The notes under the pieces are model-generated. The model was not told where the DNA came from and did not search any database. It saw only the letters and a program-made list of their open reading frames with translations. A program made the translations under genes and the position numbers. From Ascarosepion bandense (lineage: Eukaryota > Mollusca > Cephalopoda > Sepiida > Sepiidae), in contig JBBBDQ010000310.1 of the NCBI GenBank assembly GCA_037127315.1, positions 521,501-585,500 on the forward strand: a DNA stretch of 64,000 bases, written 5' to 3'. Shown piece by piece: positions 21,924-32,857 of this stretch (its first letter is position 1; every line of letters begins with the position of its first letter).

Positions 21924-24481
21924 ACAAGCAAGCAAATGAATTGCTCTTAACAGTATGCTAATGATAACTTTTAGCTGATAATATCAGTATTGTCTATGGT
22001 TTTATGTAGGAGCAATGTTTGGTAAGTTTTGAGTTCCTGCAGATTTGGGAATCATACAGTTTACTATTGTTTTATGCATCAATCCTGAACCCTATTTCTA
22101 CTAAATCACTAGCACTCATGAAGGAGATGCTTAAGAGCTGGGCTGAGTATTATCTTTCGAATTGAACAGCTTTATCCTAGTCAGTATCATCTGATTACAC
22201 TCAGAAGAAAAGCCAACAGCACTTACTTTTACACAAATATCACAATAAAAATGGCACTCTTTTGTAGAATAGATAATTTTGAAAACCATTAATATGAACC
22301 TATGAATATACAGAAAAGCTTAACTAACTTTATTAGTTTATAATTTTCTCTTTTATTCGTAGTGATTAACATTAATCAATAGTGTAAATACTTTAAAGGA
22401 TAATGACTGTATCAATAATCGATAGCTGTGATATTTACATAAAATCTACAAGGTAAGAATGATGAGATTTCATTCTTTCTAGGTGTTGTCTTTTCAACCT
22501 TCGGAAATTATCTTGACAATGAATATTATTTACAAGTTAATACTTATGAAATGAATAATACCCAAGAGGCAGATATTTAGTCTTGTGTTTCGTTGCAGTG
22601 GGGATTACGGTAATCCGTATTTATCAACTATCCTTGGAGAGCCTAAACCTTTTTACTGTCTCAGGGGATACAATGAACAGAAATGACGAAATCCGACGCT
22701 TTACCTACACGCACAACTTATTATTCATCAAATAAACTGACATAAAATATAAACGAGTCAACACCCTTTTATGAATGAACATGCGCTGTGGGTGATTCGC
22801 AGGAAACTGATTTCATTTTTTAATATAATTTATTTAAACCGAGTGAATAAATTAATAATTTATTTAGTGGCGGTAATTACTTGCCGAATTCAACGCCGTT
22901 CTAGTCTGAATCGTTTCGCTTCTTTTCAATTACTCTCTCAATGTCTACAGCTACAAAATATCACTTTTCTTTTTTTTTCTTTTTTTTTCTGCTTGAGAAG
23001 TTTCGTATTGGTTAAACTTTTTGGATGTTTTTTTTTTAATTTCATACTCTTCCACTTTTAGACAAAACATTTTTTCTTTTCTTTCTTTACACCTAACTGG
23101 TCACCTTGAAAAGGATAATCCATTTTGTCCAGTTCCATTTTTTTCACTCTTTTAGATTCAATTACAAGTGTCTTTCAGCTCTTTTCTCCTCCACAAATGC
23201 AATCGGTTTTATTTTCGATTTGATACAATGCTTCCTGGTATATTTGTTCTTGGATGCAATGATTACAGATTTAATTTATTTTTTTTCAGGTGTCTTTTAC
23301 ATAATCATATATACAGTAGTTTGCGATATTTTTATGTGTTTCCTTTAAATACAAACTGATCTATCAATTTAAATTCCTTTTTAATCCAGCACAGGGCTCA
23401 GAAGGATCTTATCTCCCTCACTATGGGTACTGATCAGAATTTATTTAACCAATTTCGGTTGTTTAATCTGAAATTGATTAAATAAATTCTGATCAGTCTT
23501 GTAATATTTTTCTTATTCCCTTGACATACTCATTTCTTACGTTTTCTTTCATTTCCTTCTGCTTTATGGAATTGCATTCATGCATATAATTCTTACCAGC
23601 ACTTACTGATTAAAGCCACGATTGTTTCTTTTTCGGATAGTTTTATTTCATCCGCTGCCATTGATCTTCCCTTGTATTTTACTAGTACTTCTATATCTCA
23701 TACTTCATTTCAATTTCAGAAACATTTCCATTATATATATACACTTCTGAGATGTATCTTCTGTAATCTGTCTGCCATCATTTCATCAGATTTTTACCCT
23801 GTATTTTCGAGACTGGAATCTTATATACAACCCTCCTGCAGCATTCAACAATATCAAGAGATTTTTTCTATTGCAAAAATTCCATCCTGCTATATGCTAT
23901 GCACACCCAACCGGATACTGTAACTACATGGTTCCGGGGATTTTGTTTTTGTTTTTGCTTTTATTTTTTCTGAGTCATTTTTGTCCTTGGAGTCTCCAAC
24001 ACAATCTCGACAGGGAATATATTATTAAGTTTCTTCCACAGATCCTTGTATTTTTACAATTTTTTTTTCATAAATACTGTAATCTTCATAGAATGAATTA
24101 TTTTTTAAAAATATTTTTCGAGCACTTAATTTAACCTCCTGTTGATTAAAACGAGTTCAGTTGAAAAACACGATGCCTTTCGAAATTTGATGCGACTTCT
24201 CAATCTGCTGTTCTGTCGAATAAAGTTCTTTTATGTTTCAGATGAAATAAGTGATTTTGGAATTTCAACTTCTTTATATATATATAAAAAAAAACTCCAC
24301 CCTGATTGACAAATCAAGAGACTCCTATTAGTTACATTGCAATACTTTCTGGTAAGAAGCTGTAAGTACTTTGGTAATTGTTCAAAAATATGCATTATGG
24401 TGTTAGTATCTATAGACATTAAAGGCGAGAAAACTGTTCCTGTTAACACGATGGGAAATACAAATCAAAAAGCATGAAATA

Positions 24482-24484
<3 letters not shown>
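21923..24484. other. Long T-rich intergenic stretch, no supported gene
   Basis: No supported gene. From 22900 to 24130 the plus strand is very T-rich, giving Phe/Leu/Ser-rich frames. The minus strand is Lys-rich and full of stops. A long-decayed retroelement is possible, but no motif was confirmed. Confidence 0.45.
23429..23498. repeat. Palindrome with 28-bp arms
   Basis: ACTGATCAGAATTTATTTAA on the left and its inverted partner at 23478-23497. The arms extend through CCAATTTC with one mismatch around a 13-base loop. This is a strong hairpin with no visible gene context. Confidence 0.8.
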
Positions 24485-24539
<55 letters not shown>

Positions 24540-24561
24540 TATATATATATATATATATAAT
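24485..24561. repeat. (AC)n(AT)n compound microsatellite
   Basis: About 24 AC units, 'atac', then TA units. On the minus strand it follows the motif TTGATGAAGAGG...CCCGAAACAG at 24660-24620, similar in layout to the ends of the Penelope relics. Confidence 0.9.
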
Positions 24562-25167
24562 TAAATTTGTTTTTATTTTAAATTAATATAGTTTACATTG
24601 CGACACGGAAATTTCTGTTTCGGGATTTTTACCTCTTCATCAAGCATTATTGTGAAAATGATTTTCATTTCAATGTAAGAAACAATACGTTTGTTATTTA
24701 TGGATGTGGAAAGACAGAAAAATTATGTGCGTGTATTTAATTTAACTAATCCGGATAGAGATCCACTTTAAATTTGAAAAAAGTTTATATTTTGGGGAAA
24801 TACATGAATTCTTCTTTCAATCTTAACGGCAAAAGTGTCAGTCAATTAAAACCCCTGTCTAGACTCCATTTCCGTTGATGTAGCCATTACTGCCACAAAA
24901 TTATTCTGTAAGTTTTCTCTGTATTTCATCATTTTCTAAAACAAAAAAGAAAGAAAACATTTTAAACATTTTATATTTTTGATCTAACTTGAAGGGACCT
25001 TTGAATGTAATTATACTATTTTTATTTCGATTTAGAATGCATTAATTTGTAAAGAAAACTTTTCAATATCAATTAATTAAAAAGTTTTAAATTCATTTTA
25101 TTATTTTTATAAAATTTATGATATTATAATAATGTATTATTTTAATACAATTCTTCATGTCATAATA

Positions 25168-25170
25168 CAA

Positions 25171-25225
<55 letters not shown>
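25168..25225. repeat. (TA)n microsatellite
   Basis: A TA tract of about 28 units bordering the inverted tRNA-tail repeat. Confidence 0.95.
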
Positions 25226-25228
<3 letters not shown>

Positions 25229-25882
25229 TGAATTGTTTGAATATTATTTTTTATCGATACTCGTATTTAAGTAGATATTCTGCTTTTAATGAAACAGTAT
25301 TACATATTTATATCTACCGGCTTGATTATTTACGATAAATTTTTATTACGAAAATGTGTGCCATTAAAAGCAGAATATCTACTTAAATACGAGTATGGAT
25401 AAAAAATAATATTCAAACAATTCATTTCAAATTGTCGGTTGCTTAAAACTAAGTTTCGTTAAAATTCGTTGATTTCCGTAACATGTTTACATTTGTTGAC
25501 ATTACGATACATTTCAGAGCAGATATGTTTGTTTACGATGGAGCGAAAATTGTGTTATATAGGCTTGATAAAACCTCGTTTAGACTGGAGGCTATTCGTG
25601 GTCGAGAGGTCTAAGACGTTACCAGATCAAATGGTAGGTTCCCTATATAGATAGGGGTCGCAGGTTCGAATCCTGCCGAATGGCACACATTTTCGTAATA
25701 AAAAGTTATCGTAAATAATCAGGCCGGTAGATATAAATATATAATACTGTTTCATTGAAAGCAGAATATCTACTTAAATACGAGTATCGATAAAAAATAA
25801 TATTCAAGCAATTCATTTCAAATTGTCGGTTGCTTATAACCAAGTTTCGTTAAAATTCGTTGATTTCCGTAATATATATATA
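25226..25882. repeat. tRNA-tail repeat: one inverted and two direct copies
   Basis: A 3' tail of about 190 bp after the tRNA-like sequence (25685-25880) is present three times. An inverted copy at 25226-25346 ends exactly at the tRNA 3' edge (GTGTGCCA). A partial direct copy at 25347-25480 starts at TTAAAAGCAGAATATCTAC. The complete copy is at 25685-25880. All share TACTTAAATACGAGTAT and AATTCGTTGATTTCCGTAA. The outer pair would form a long stem. Confidence 0.8.
25591..25685 (+). tRNA. tRNA-like sequence, class II (Ser/Leu-type), possibly a tRNA-derived repeat head
   Basis: The acceptor strands GCTATTCG and CGAATGGC pair over 7-8 bp. The A box TGGTCGAGAGG and B box GGTTCGAATCC fit RNA polymerase III consensus. 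The D stem is GTC/GAC, the anticodon stem TACCA/TGGTA, the variable arm CCCTAT/ATAGGG and the T arm GCAGG/CCTGC. The long variable arm marks a Ser- or Leu-type tRNA. The seven-base loop GATCAAA lacks the usual U33 and would give anticodon UCA, so a pseudogene or SINE head is more likely than a working tRNA. Its 3' tail is repeated around it. Confidence 0.5.
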
Positions 25883-26219
25883 TTCAAGTATGTGTCATTG
25901 AATAATATAGACATATTGTCTTTTTATTTTTATAATAATTCTTTCTACTGTCCTTTCAATAATTTAAATAATAAAAAATGTTTTTATTAAATTTTAAACA
26001 ATTAATTTAGACATCACAACAAAACCTTTGTTAAATTTTACTTAGTTTCAGCATGTTTACTCAGAGTTATGGATTTATTAAAAACACTTCAGTCTGAAAT
26101 TATTATGCACACATTAGTTTAAGGCCTCTAAAATCTAATAAGAAACATATTTTCTTTCTTTCCACCGTATATGTTTAAAACATTAGTAATGGAAAGGATT
26201 TAAAAATGCTAAACAAACA

Positions 26220-26900
26220 GAAATCTATTGAATGAGGTAATGTTCACATTGAAAATATCAAAGAAGCTTTGCAGAGATTATCGAACGTCAAAGATAACTG
26301 TTGAAAATATAAAGAAGTTGAGAACTAGAAGCAAACGAAAATGCTTTAAGAACTTATTTTCTCTATGGGAAGGCAAATTAAAATGATAGTAAAAGCAACC
26401 ACTTTTAAACAGTACTCAGATCTTTAAACAGGCTGGAATTGAGGGAGTCAAGAAGGAGAAAAGATGTAGAATACTTCACAAATTGGGATCTGCCTATAAA
26501 TCTTCTCGACAAACTCGTCTCAGCAAAGAAAATATTTTAAAGCATGAAAATTGGGTCAAGAAGTACTAGAAAATTAACTTTTATAAAGTAAGTTTTATGA
26601 TCGAATCGTGATACTGATAGATATATAGATCTGATGGATAGGCCAACGGTTGTATTTTATCTGATGCAGATGTGATTGTGGCGAAAAGAAGGCAGCATGG
26701 AGGTGACAGTATGACGATATGGATTAGAATTGCGGACCAAATCATCATTGAACCATTTAAAGTCGATAAAAGAGTTAAATTGAACAATATTAACTATCAC
26801 AGTTTCATGAATTTCTTTGAATCTTGAATGACAATACTCTTTCTCATATATCTAAGGTTACCCGTGAAATTTTTTAGGGTAAAAGCTAGGATCAGTTTAT
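26220..26900 (+). pseudogene. Tc1/mariner-superfamily transposase relic
   Basis: Short plus-strand segments in shifting frames resemble a mariner-type transposase. TVENIKKLRTRSKRK (26300-26340) resembles the linker after the helix-turn-helix. SKENILKHENWVKKY (26523-26567) is the stretch before the first catalytic aspartate. SMTIWIRIADQIIIEPFKVD (26710-26768) is the stretch after it. FFYKVSFMIES stands where an SDE motif is expected, so the catalytic residue is lost. Stops are frequent, and neither terminal repeats nor the DNPIEN block were found. Confidence 0.5.
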
Positions 26901-27179
26901 CAATTTTTAATTTCAGTTGGTTAGTAGTATTTTTGTTGAACTTTTTAAATTTGCTAAGACAGTATTTTCTATAAGTTCGAATTATAACCGAATTTATTTA
27001 AGGCAACAAAGATATTAATTTTATCCGCTTTTTTATACTTATATGAGAAATGAGTGAGTGTTTTCAACTTTTAATTTATTACGTTTGTAGTAGCAATGGC
27101 TTAAAATGCATTTGATTAGCATTTAATGCAATGTTGTATTTTTATCATATCTCGTTAACTCCCTTACACCATGGACGTT

Positions 27180-27412
27180 TTCTTGAAACTTTTATTTTAG
27201 TTTTAATTGAAAGCTAAATGATTAAATTTACTATTTCCAGTAAGCAAAATACACTGGTGAATTTCAAACAGAAATTACATTGATTGGAATCTAAAATATA
27301 TTTTTTTAATCTTTCAATTTTTCGGCCATTTTTAAGCGATCGACATATTTATAAACAAAAATTAATTCACGGTTTTAAAAATCTTGCAAAAATCTAAATC
27401 CAAACTTAATGG

Positions 27413-27415
<3 letters not shown>
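27180..27415 (+). repeat. AT-rich dispersed repeat, left part of a copy split by an insertion
   Basis: The segment with GAAAGCTAAATGATTAAAT, ATTTCAAACAGAAATTACAT and TTTATAAAC is similar to 30350-30545. An inverted relative lies at 33850-33975. The copy resumes at 27982-28330 (similar to 30580-30910), so 27416-27981 was inserted into it. Confidence 0.6.

Positions 27416-27480
<65 letters not shown>
27416..27480. repeat. (GT)n microsatellite
   Basis: About 32 GT units at the edge of a dispersed repeat. Confidence 0.95.
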
Positions 27481-27481
<1 letters not shown>

Positions 27482-27750
27482 TCCGTTACCTATAGACTCC
27501 GAAAAGGCTGAACCGATTTTCTTGAAAATTTACACAGCTGTACTATAAGCGTCTGCGAAGGTTCTTAGCTAGGTTTTGTGTCGAGGTACCCCAGATAAAT
27601 ATCGAAAATCGATAATAGAAAAAATCGGGTTATAAAAGGAGTGGTCCGATTTTAATCAAATTTGATACACTCATAGACAAAGACATTGGAAACGATATTC
27701 AGAAGTTTCAAGGTTGCAGTTCTTACAATAGTGCAGAAAATCGATAGTAC
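27481..27750 (-). repeat. Dispersed repeat, about 270 bp, ending in (CA)n
   Basis: On the minus strand it runs from TCGATTTTCTGCACTATTG through GGTACCTCGACACAAAACCT to CGGAGTCTATAGGTAACGG, followed by CA units. A plus-strand copy is at 50163-50475. The two are alike over their whole length. The family is not identified. Confidence 0.8.
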
Positions 27751-27770
27751 ATATATATATAAAAGGCAAG

Positions 27771-27836
<66 letters not shown>

Positions 27837-27978
27837 ATCTGTCTGTATGTCCTTTATACAAATCCACAATTTTTATCAGATTCTCACCAAACTTCACACA
27901 AATGAGTCTGAGCGCCAGGACCATGGATTAGTTTTAAAGCTTTCATTACACCCAAGCAACGCCGGGCTATACTGCTAG
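27751..27978 (+). mobile_element. Short non-autonomous Helitron/Helentron-like element
   Basis: The 5' side is TATATATATAAAAGGCAAG, then a (TG)n tract and 'ctgtctgtatgtc'. The 3' side is ACCCAAGCAACGCCGGGCTA, then TACTG and CTAG, followed by T. A GC-rich degenerate hairpin close to a terminal CTAG, followed by T, is the usual Helitron end. An AT-rich start plus short tandem repeats is usual for non-autonomous Helentrons. There is no coding capacity. It is inserted next to the dispersed repeat at 27481-27750, within the AT-rich repeat. Confidence 0.5.
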
Positions 27979-27981
27979 TAA

Positions 27982-28330
27982 AATATATATCTGTGACTCA
28001 TTATTTTTGGAAAATTAGCAAATTTAATGTTAAATTAATCTGATTTACATAAGTATTACTTATTTATAGCATGAAATTTAGAATAAAACTCTTTCTTAAT
28101 CACAGAGTTTAACTTTTTGATCTGTCCGCCCAATATCAAATATGTTGACAGGTTGTCAGATTAGATAAATGTATAGCGAACACAAGTGACATAATTGTAC
28201 AAAATGTTTTCCAGTAAGGGGAGGAAACTCTGAATAACATAACCTTTTAATTTGCATATGGAAATTACCATACAAAAAAAAAACTTCAAATACACACAAA
28301 AAAAAATTATTTTAAAAATAGAGAAGCAGA
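27982..28330 (+). repeat. AT-rich dispersed repeat, right part
   Basis: GAGTTAAATTAATCTGATTT-like and ATTACTTATTTATAGCAT segments are colinear with 30595-30660. 'aagggga..aaactct' and the A-rich block after it parallel 30785-30905. Confidence 0.5.
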
Positions 28331-30214
28331 CCGATTTGTATTTTAATTTTCGATTACTAAATATAATCTTCGCTTAATTAGTTTTTAAACTAACCCCAAC
28401 ATATCTTTAAAGTTGTCTTGACCGCCATTGACCGCTCCTTAGAAAAAACGACCTTGACATTCACAACTCCTAATCTCTCGCAGATTTAAGCCCAGCAGAT
28501 ATAAATCCAGCAGCACGTAAAAAAAAAGGACGCCTTACCAAATATAGTTGTATCTAAAACCGTACTCATAAGCATCGGATTAGGATGTGCTTCCCAAATA
28601 TCGAACAACATGGGGAGTAATTTTTCTATGTACGATTTGCTACTCCCTCTAACCAGGGAGTATTTGACCAAATCGTTTTACATATAATCAGCCTCGTTTT
28701 CGTCCGCGAGAATTCTGCCACTTAAGACGTATTACCTCTCACGTTCCACCTTTGTTGAGCGCTACCCTTCGATACGATACTGTTTAGGGATTCCGCCTTC
28801 GCGGTGTGCTACCCTTGTGCACAACCCCGCTTCCGGTTCAGCATTGATCAACTCAAAACGCGTCGCATTGACACAACTGAAGCAACAAGTGTGTTAGTTG
28901 AATAGTACGCGAAATGGTCGCATGTGAATTGCCTCCCATTGACTTTTATGAAAATAATTGTTACAAATTTTAGTATATGCTGGATTCTTCTTGTTGAAAT
29001 GTACACGCTGTGTTAAAAAAAATATATAGCTCTGTTAAGAGAAATTGTTCACGCATGAAAGTTCTGATAAAGTGTTCTTAGTACTAAGTGTACTGAAATT
29101 GCAGTTTGAATAGAAAAGTGAGTTGGGCGTTATGAATCTTCGTGTTTTTGCTTACTACAATTCAGCAATTCTTAGTATTTTAAAAACAATTTTGATTATT
29201 TATTTTTTTTTTGCGTGTGTGTGGGTATAAACGTGCCGATTTTTGTAAATACGGAAGCCCATGCACAGTGTTATTAGAAAATACGAGCGGTTACTATAGT
29301 AAATGTTAAATTTATTGCTAATTTTCTAATATTTCCTCAAGAAGCGTCTTCATAAGTTAAAATAAACTCAAAGTACTTAAAATTCAATAAAAAATTAGAA
29401 TGTTTAAAATTTTATTTTTTTAAAAGAATACTGTGGAATTCAACAAATTATATAAAAAGCGTTAACGTTGGTTATGTAATTCTATCAAAATTATTTATTC
29501 CTTATACCTATTTTCAAAACATTGATAAATGCGTCAACACCTCATAACAACACCCACTTCGTGTTCGAAGAATTATTTTTCTGTGATATTTTAAACTAAA
29601 GTAATTCAGATTAATTAAACTTTAAATTAGTTATTCTTTCTCAAATAATGTTTCAGAAAAGTATATTATATTTTTTTTTAAAATTTAATAAAGATAATTA
29701 TGTTGTGTTGACAAATTAGTCAATATAGGCGACTTTGCTAGTAATCAGAATAAAAAAAATGATTAATAATTAAATTCAGTTTGAAATGCAGCAAAGTAGT
29801 TTGATTATTGCAAAAATATTAAATTTCTATTATCGTTGAATTAAAACTAAAATAAAGCTTCGAGAAATATTTTTCGTTTTTAAAATGAATTTTAAACCCT
29901 AGTTACCACTTTTTTGGAGGTGCCTACTATAAGTATGCTATTTTAACCAACTGAAATTAGTTTAAAAATCTCACTGACACAAACAAAAGCATACGTTTTT
30001 AATTTTTTTATGATTTGTTGTAATTAACCCCCCCCCCCAAGGGCCATCAAGGGAGATAACTCATTAGAGTACTTTCCCTTAGATCATATTGGCGTAATAA
30101 TTTTGCATTTATTTGATTATCTGGAAATAAAAAATTTTTATGCACATACAAATAGAAGCAAATAACTGATAAATCTTTAATCTAGCAAAATATATTTTTC
30201 AATTAGTATACACA
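28331..30214. other. Intergenic DNA with a small GC-richer island
   Basis: Mostly AT-rich, without a gene. Positions 28680-28945 are less AT-rich and contain several CpG sites, but no open frame or promoter motif was identified. A C9-C10 run lies at 30028-30038. Confidence 0.45.
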
Positions 30215-30310
30215 AATATTGCAGTGGATATCGGCTCGGAACTAGAAATCAGAGAGCCGAGTTCGAATTCCATTTGATATTCCTTGATTCACTTACGCGC
30301 AAATACGGCA
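30215..30310 (+). repeat. tRNA-derived SINE, head fragment only
   Basis: ATATCGGCTCGGAACTAGAA, then GAGTTCGAATTCC (B box) and CACTTACGCGCAAATAC match the first 100 bp of the SINE at 50549 and 56482. The body and tail are absent. Confidence 0.7.
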
Positions 30311-30349
30311 TAAATTTTCGATACCTAAGTTTAAAATGAAAAAACATTT

Positions 30350-30910
30350 TTGAAGATTTCATTTTAGATTTAATTAAAAGCTTAATGATTAAATGTATTA
30401 TTTCCATTACGTAGAAAATTCTGGTGTATTTCAAATAGAAATTACATAGATTAGAAGGTCAAATTTAATTTTGATTTCTTAAATTTTTTAAAAAAGTGGC
30501 CATTTTCTTAATTTTAAGAAATTTATAAACAAACAGAAATTCATCGATTTTAAAAATTATTTCAAAAGATTTCTGACACTATATATTTTAGTAAAATTAA
30601 AAAATTGAGAGTTAAATTAATCTGATTTTAAAGAAATATTACTTACTTATAGCATAAAAAAGTAATGTACAGCCAATTATTAACGATTGGTCGTGTTCAT
30701 CTGACCGAATGTTTGATGGATTGTTTAATGAGGAGGCGGTGACAGCTTTCTACGCATGAATATAAAAGCAATTATCATAAATCTAAGGGAAGGGACAAAA
30801 CTCTTAAAATAAGTAAACTTTTCATAATAATGGCAGTTTTAGTCAACCATACATAAAAATGAGTAACGTATTAAGTAAATAAAAATTATTTTTAAAATAA
30901 TTAGGCACGT
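30350..30910 (+). repeat. AT-rich dispersed repeat, uninterrupted copy
   Basis: This is the unsplit counterpart of 27180-27415 plus 27982-28330. Similarity is clear in several blocks but diverged between them. Confidence 0.5.
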
Positions 30911-31731
30911 CTACGTTTAATAATCTTTGCAATTTTGGACTTTTAAATTTTGTTTCCACTTAATTATTATATAACCTCCAGGGAACAAACAAATACAGAA
31001 TTTTACAAGATTTTAAACTATTAAATTATTATAATTAAAATGTAAAAAAAAAACTTTTAAAAAAATTCTTATAAAAATTCATTATTTATCAAAACAATTT
31101 TATTTCTTCAGATAATACTGTTCTTAATATTACTTATTTATAAAAGCAATTAGAAGCTTTTCTAATTAAGTAATGTCATAGTTTTATTGGATTTATTATT
31201 TTTCAATTCAGAGCAGATTTTCATTTAGTTGGGCACTTTTTAGAAAAAAAATGTAAGTGATTTACCATTTCCAAAGACTCTTACTTTTAACAAAAAAAAT
31301 TGCTAGGGGGCAAAAAGGTTATGTGCAAAAATTAAGTAAAAAAAATTTACCAATATTTTCTAAAAACAAGATTTTTTTTAATAATTTCATTCATTTGTGA
31401 ATAAATCTTGAAAATTTCATTAAAATCGGACAATTATTTTTACAAGAATTTCCAAATGAATGTGTTTTCTACGGAAAAAACGCCCCCCCCCCCAAATCAA
31501 TGTTCATCGTTGGAGTCATCCATGACGTAAACAAAACAAGATTTTAACCAAAATTTTGAACGTGTTAGAAAGGGTTAAAAAGTTTTCAAAAAATAATTAA
31601 AAAATACTTTGGTCTTTCTTCTAAATAATAACATGGACATTTTGACGATAAAACTTTATTTTCTTTAAGTTTGTGGCCTTTTTCATTACGCTATGCTGTT
31701 TTTTCCGCGAATTACTAGAGGAACCTAATCC

Positions 31732-31901
31732 GTCTCTTCCCTCGAGTTATTGGTTAAATAACAGAACAGATTGGGTTCTATAGCCTTTGCTGGCAACAAG
31801 TCTATCGCAGAAAGTAATGACAACCTACTGCGGGATAATCAGATCCGAGACATGATCATCCAAGCGTGTATCCCGTGTGGGATTTAATTGACTGACTGAC
31901 C
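31732..31901 (+). repeat. tRNA-derived SINE, 3' part, at the centre of the inverted repeat
   Basis: CCGTCTCTTCCC, GTTAAATAACAGAACAGATT, GGGTTCTATAGCC, ACCTACTGCGGGATAAT and the terminal TGACTGAC match the body and tail of the copies at 44260-44568 and 56482-56783. The tRNA-like head is missing. Confidence 0.8.
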
Positions 31902-32294
31902 TCCAATAAATCACTGAAAAAACAGCATAGTATAAAGAAAAAAGCCCAAAGTAAATAAAAACAAAGTTTTATTGGTAAAATGTTCATGTTATTATTTAGA
32001 GGAGAGATCAAAGTATTTCTTAATTATTTAAAAAAGAATTTTAAATTCTTTCTAAGACGTTCGAAATTTTGGTATAAAATTTTGTTTTTCTTTCGACCAT
32101 GAGTAACGCAATTTTTACAAGTATTTAAACGTAATATTACACAAGAAACTTTTTTGCCGGTGAAAAACACATTAATTTTTTGTTTTGATGAAAATTTCAG
32201 GACTTATTCATAAATGACTAAATCATTTTTGAAATAATAATTTTTAGAAAATATTGGTAAAAATACTTGTTATTATATATGTTACCCCCCCCCC

Positions 32295-32296
<2 letters not shown>

Positions 32297-32332
<36 letters not shown>

Positions 32333-32333
32333 A
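32297..32333. repeat. (CA)n microsatellite
   Basis: A CA tract just after a C11 run, inside the right arm of the large inverted repeat. Confidence 0.95.
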
Positions 32334-32795
32334 ATTAATTTCCGGAAACGTCTAGAAATTCGCGATCGTTTCCCGATAAATCTAATATTAATTAATTTCA
32401 GAAGTCATTGAGAAATGTTTATTCTTTCCTTTCTAAATTACCTCATTTTTAGGAAATCTGCTCCGAATTGTGAAAACAAAAATGCAATAAAACTATGCCA
32501 TTTTTTATTTACATAAACTGTTAATTGGTTTTATAAATCATATATATTAAGTATATCATAGTCTGAAAATATATTTTTTTCAATAAATAATGAATTCTTG
32601 CGAGAATTGTTTTCATTTTTATTATTTTTATTATAATAATTTATAAAGTTTCAAAAATCTTTAAAAATTTCCTGCTTCATGGTTAACGCTAGAGTGTTAA
32701 ATTAATGCGTGAAGATTATCAAAAATTTTAATGATAAGTACAAATAATCGACCCCCATCGATTTTTAAAATAATTAATTTTATTTATTTATTTAT

Positions 32796-32798
<3 letters not shown>

Positions 32799-32857
<59 letters not shown>
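32799..32857. repeat. (GT)n microsatellite
   Basis: A GT tract of about 29 units. Confidence 0.95.

Larger units (their letters stand above)
30990..32660. repeat. Large imperfect inverted repeat (arms about 0.7 kb)
   Basis: The left arm is 30990-31731 and the right arm 31902-32660. Matching blocks include CATAGTTTTATTG and CAGAGCAGATTTTC (left 31170-31220; right, inverted, near 32470-32500), TTTACCAATATTTTCTAAAA (31347; inverted near 32250), and CTAAATAATAACATG with CTATGCTGTTTTTTC nearest the centre (31620-31705; inverted 31915-32000). The left and right arms each carry a poly-C run at matching positions. A SINE fragment occupies the centre. A related left-arm segment lies at 43880-44247. 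Confidence 0.75.

Noticed and set aside
25591..25685. Selenocysteine tRNA (anticodon UCA)
   Set aside because: The stems fit an ordinary class II tRNA, with an acceptor of 7-8 bp and a D stem of 3 bp. The loop lacks U33. UCA here more likely reflects decay of a Ser/Leu-type tRNA.
27686..27978. Frames of poly Val-Cys near 27.8 kb
   Set aside because: They are translation of the (GT)n tract.
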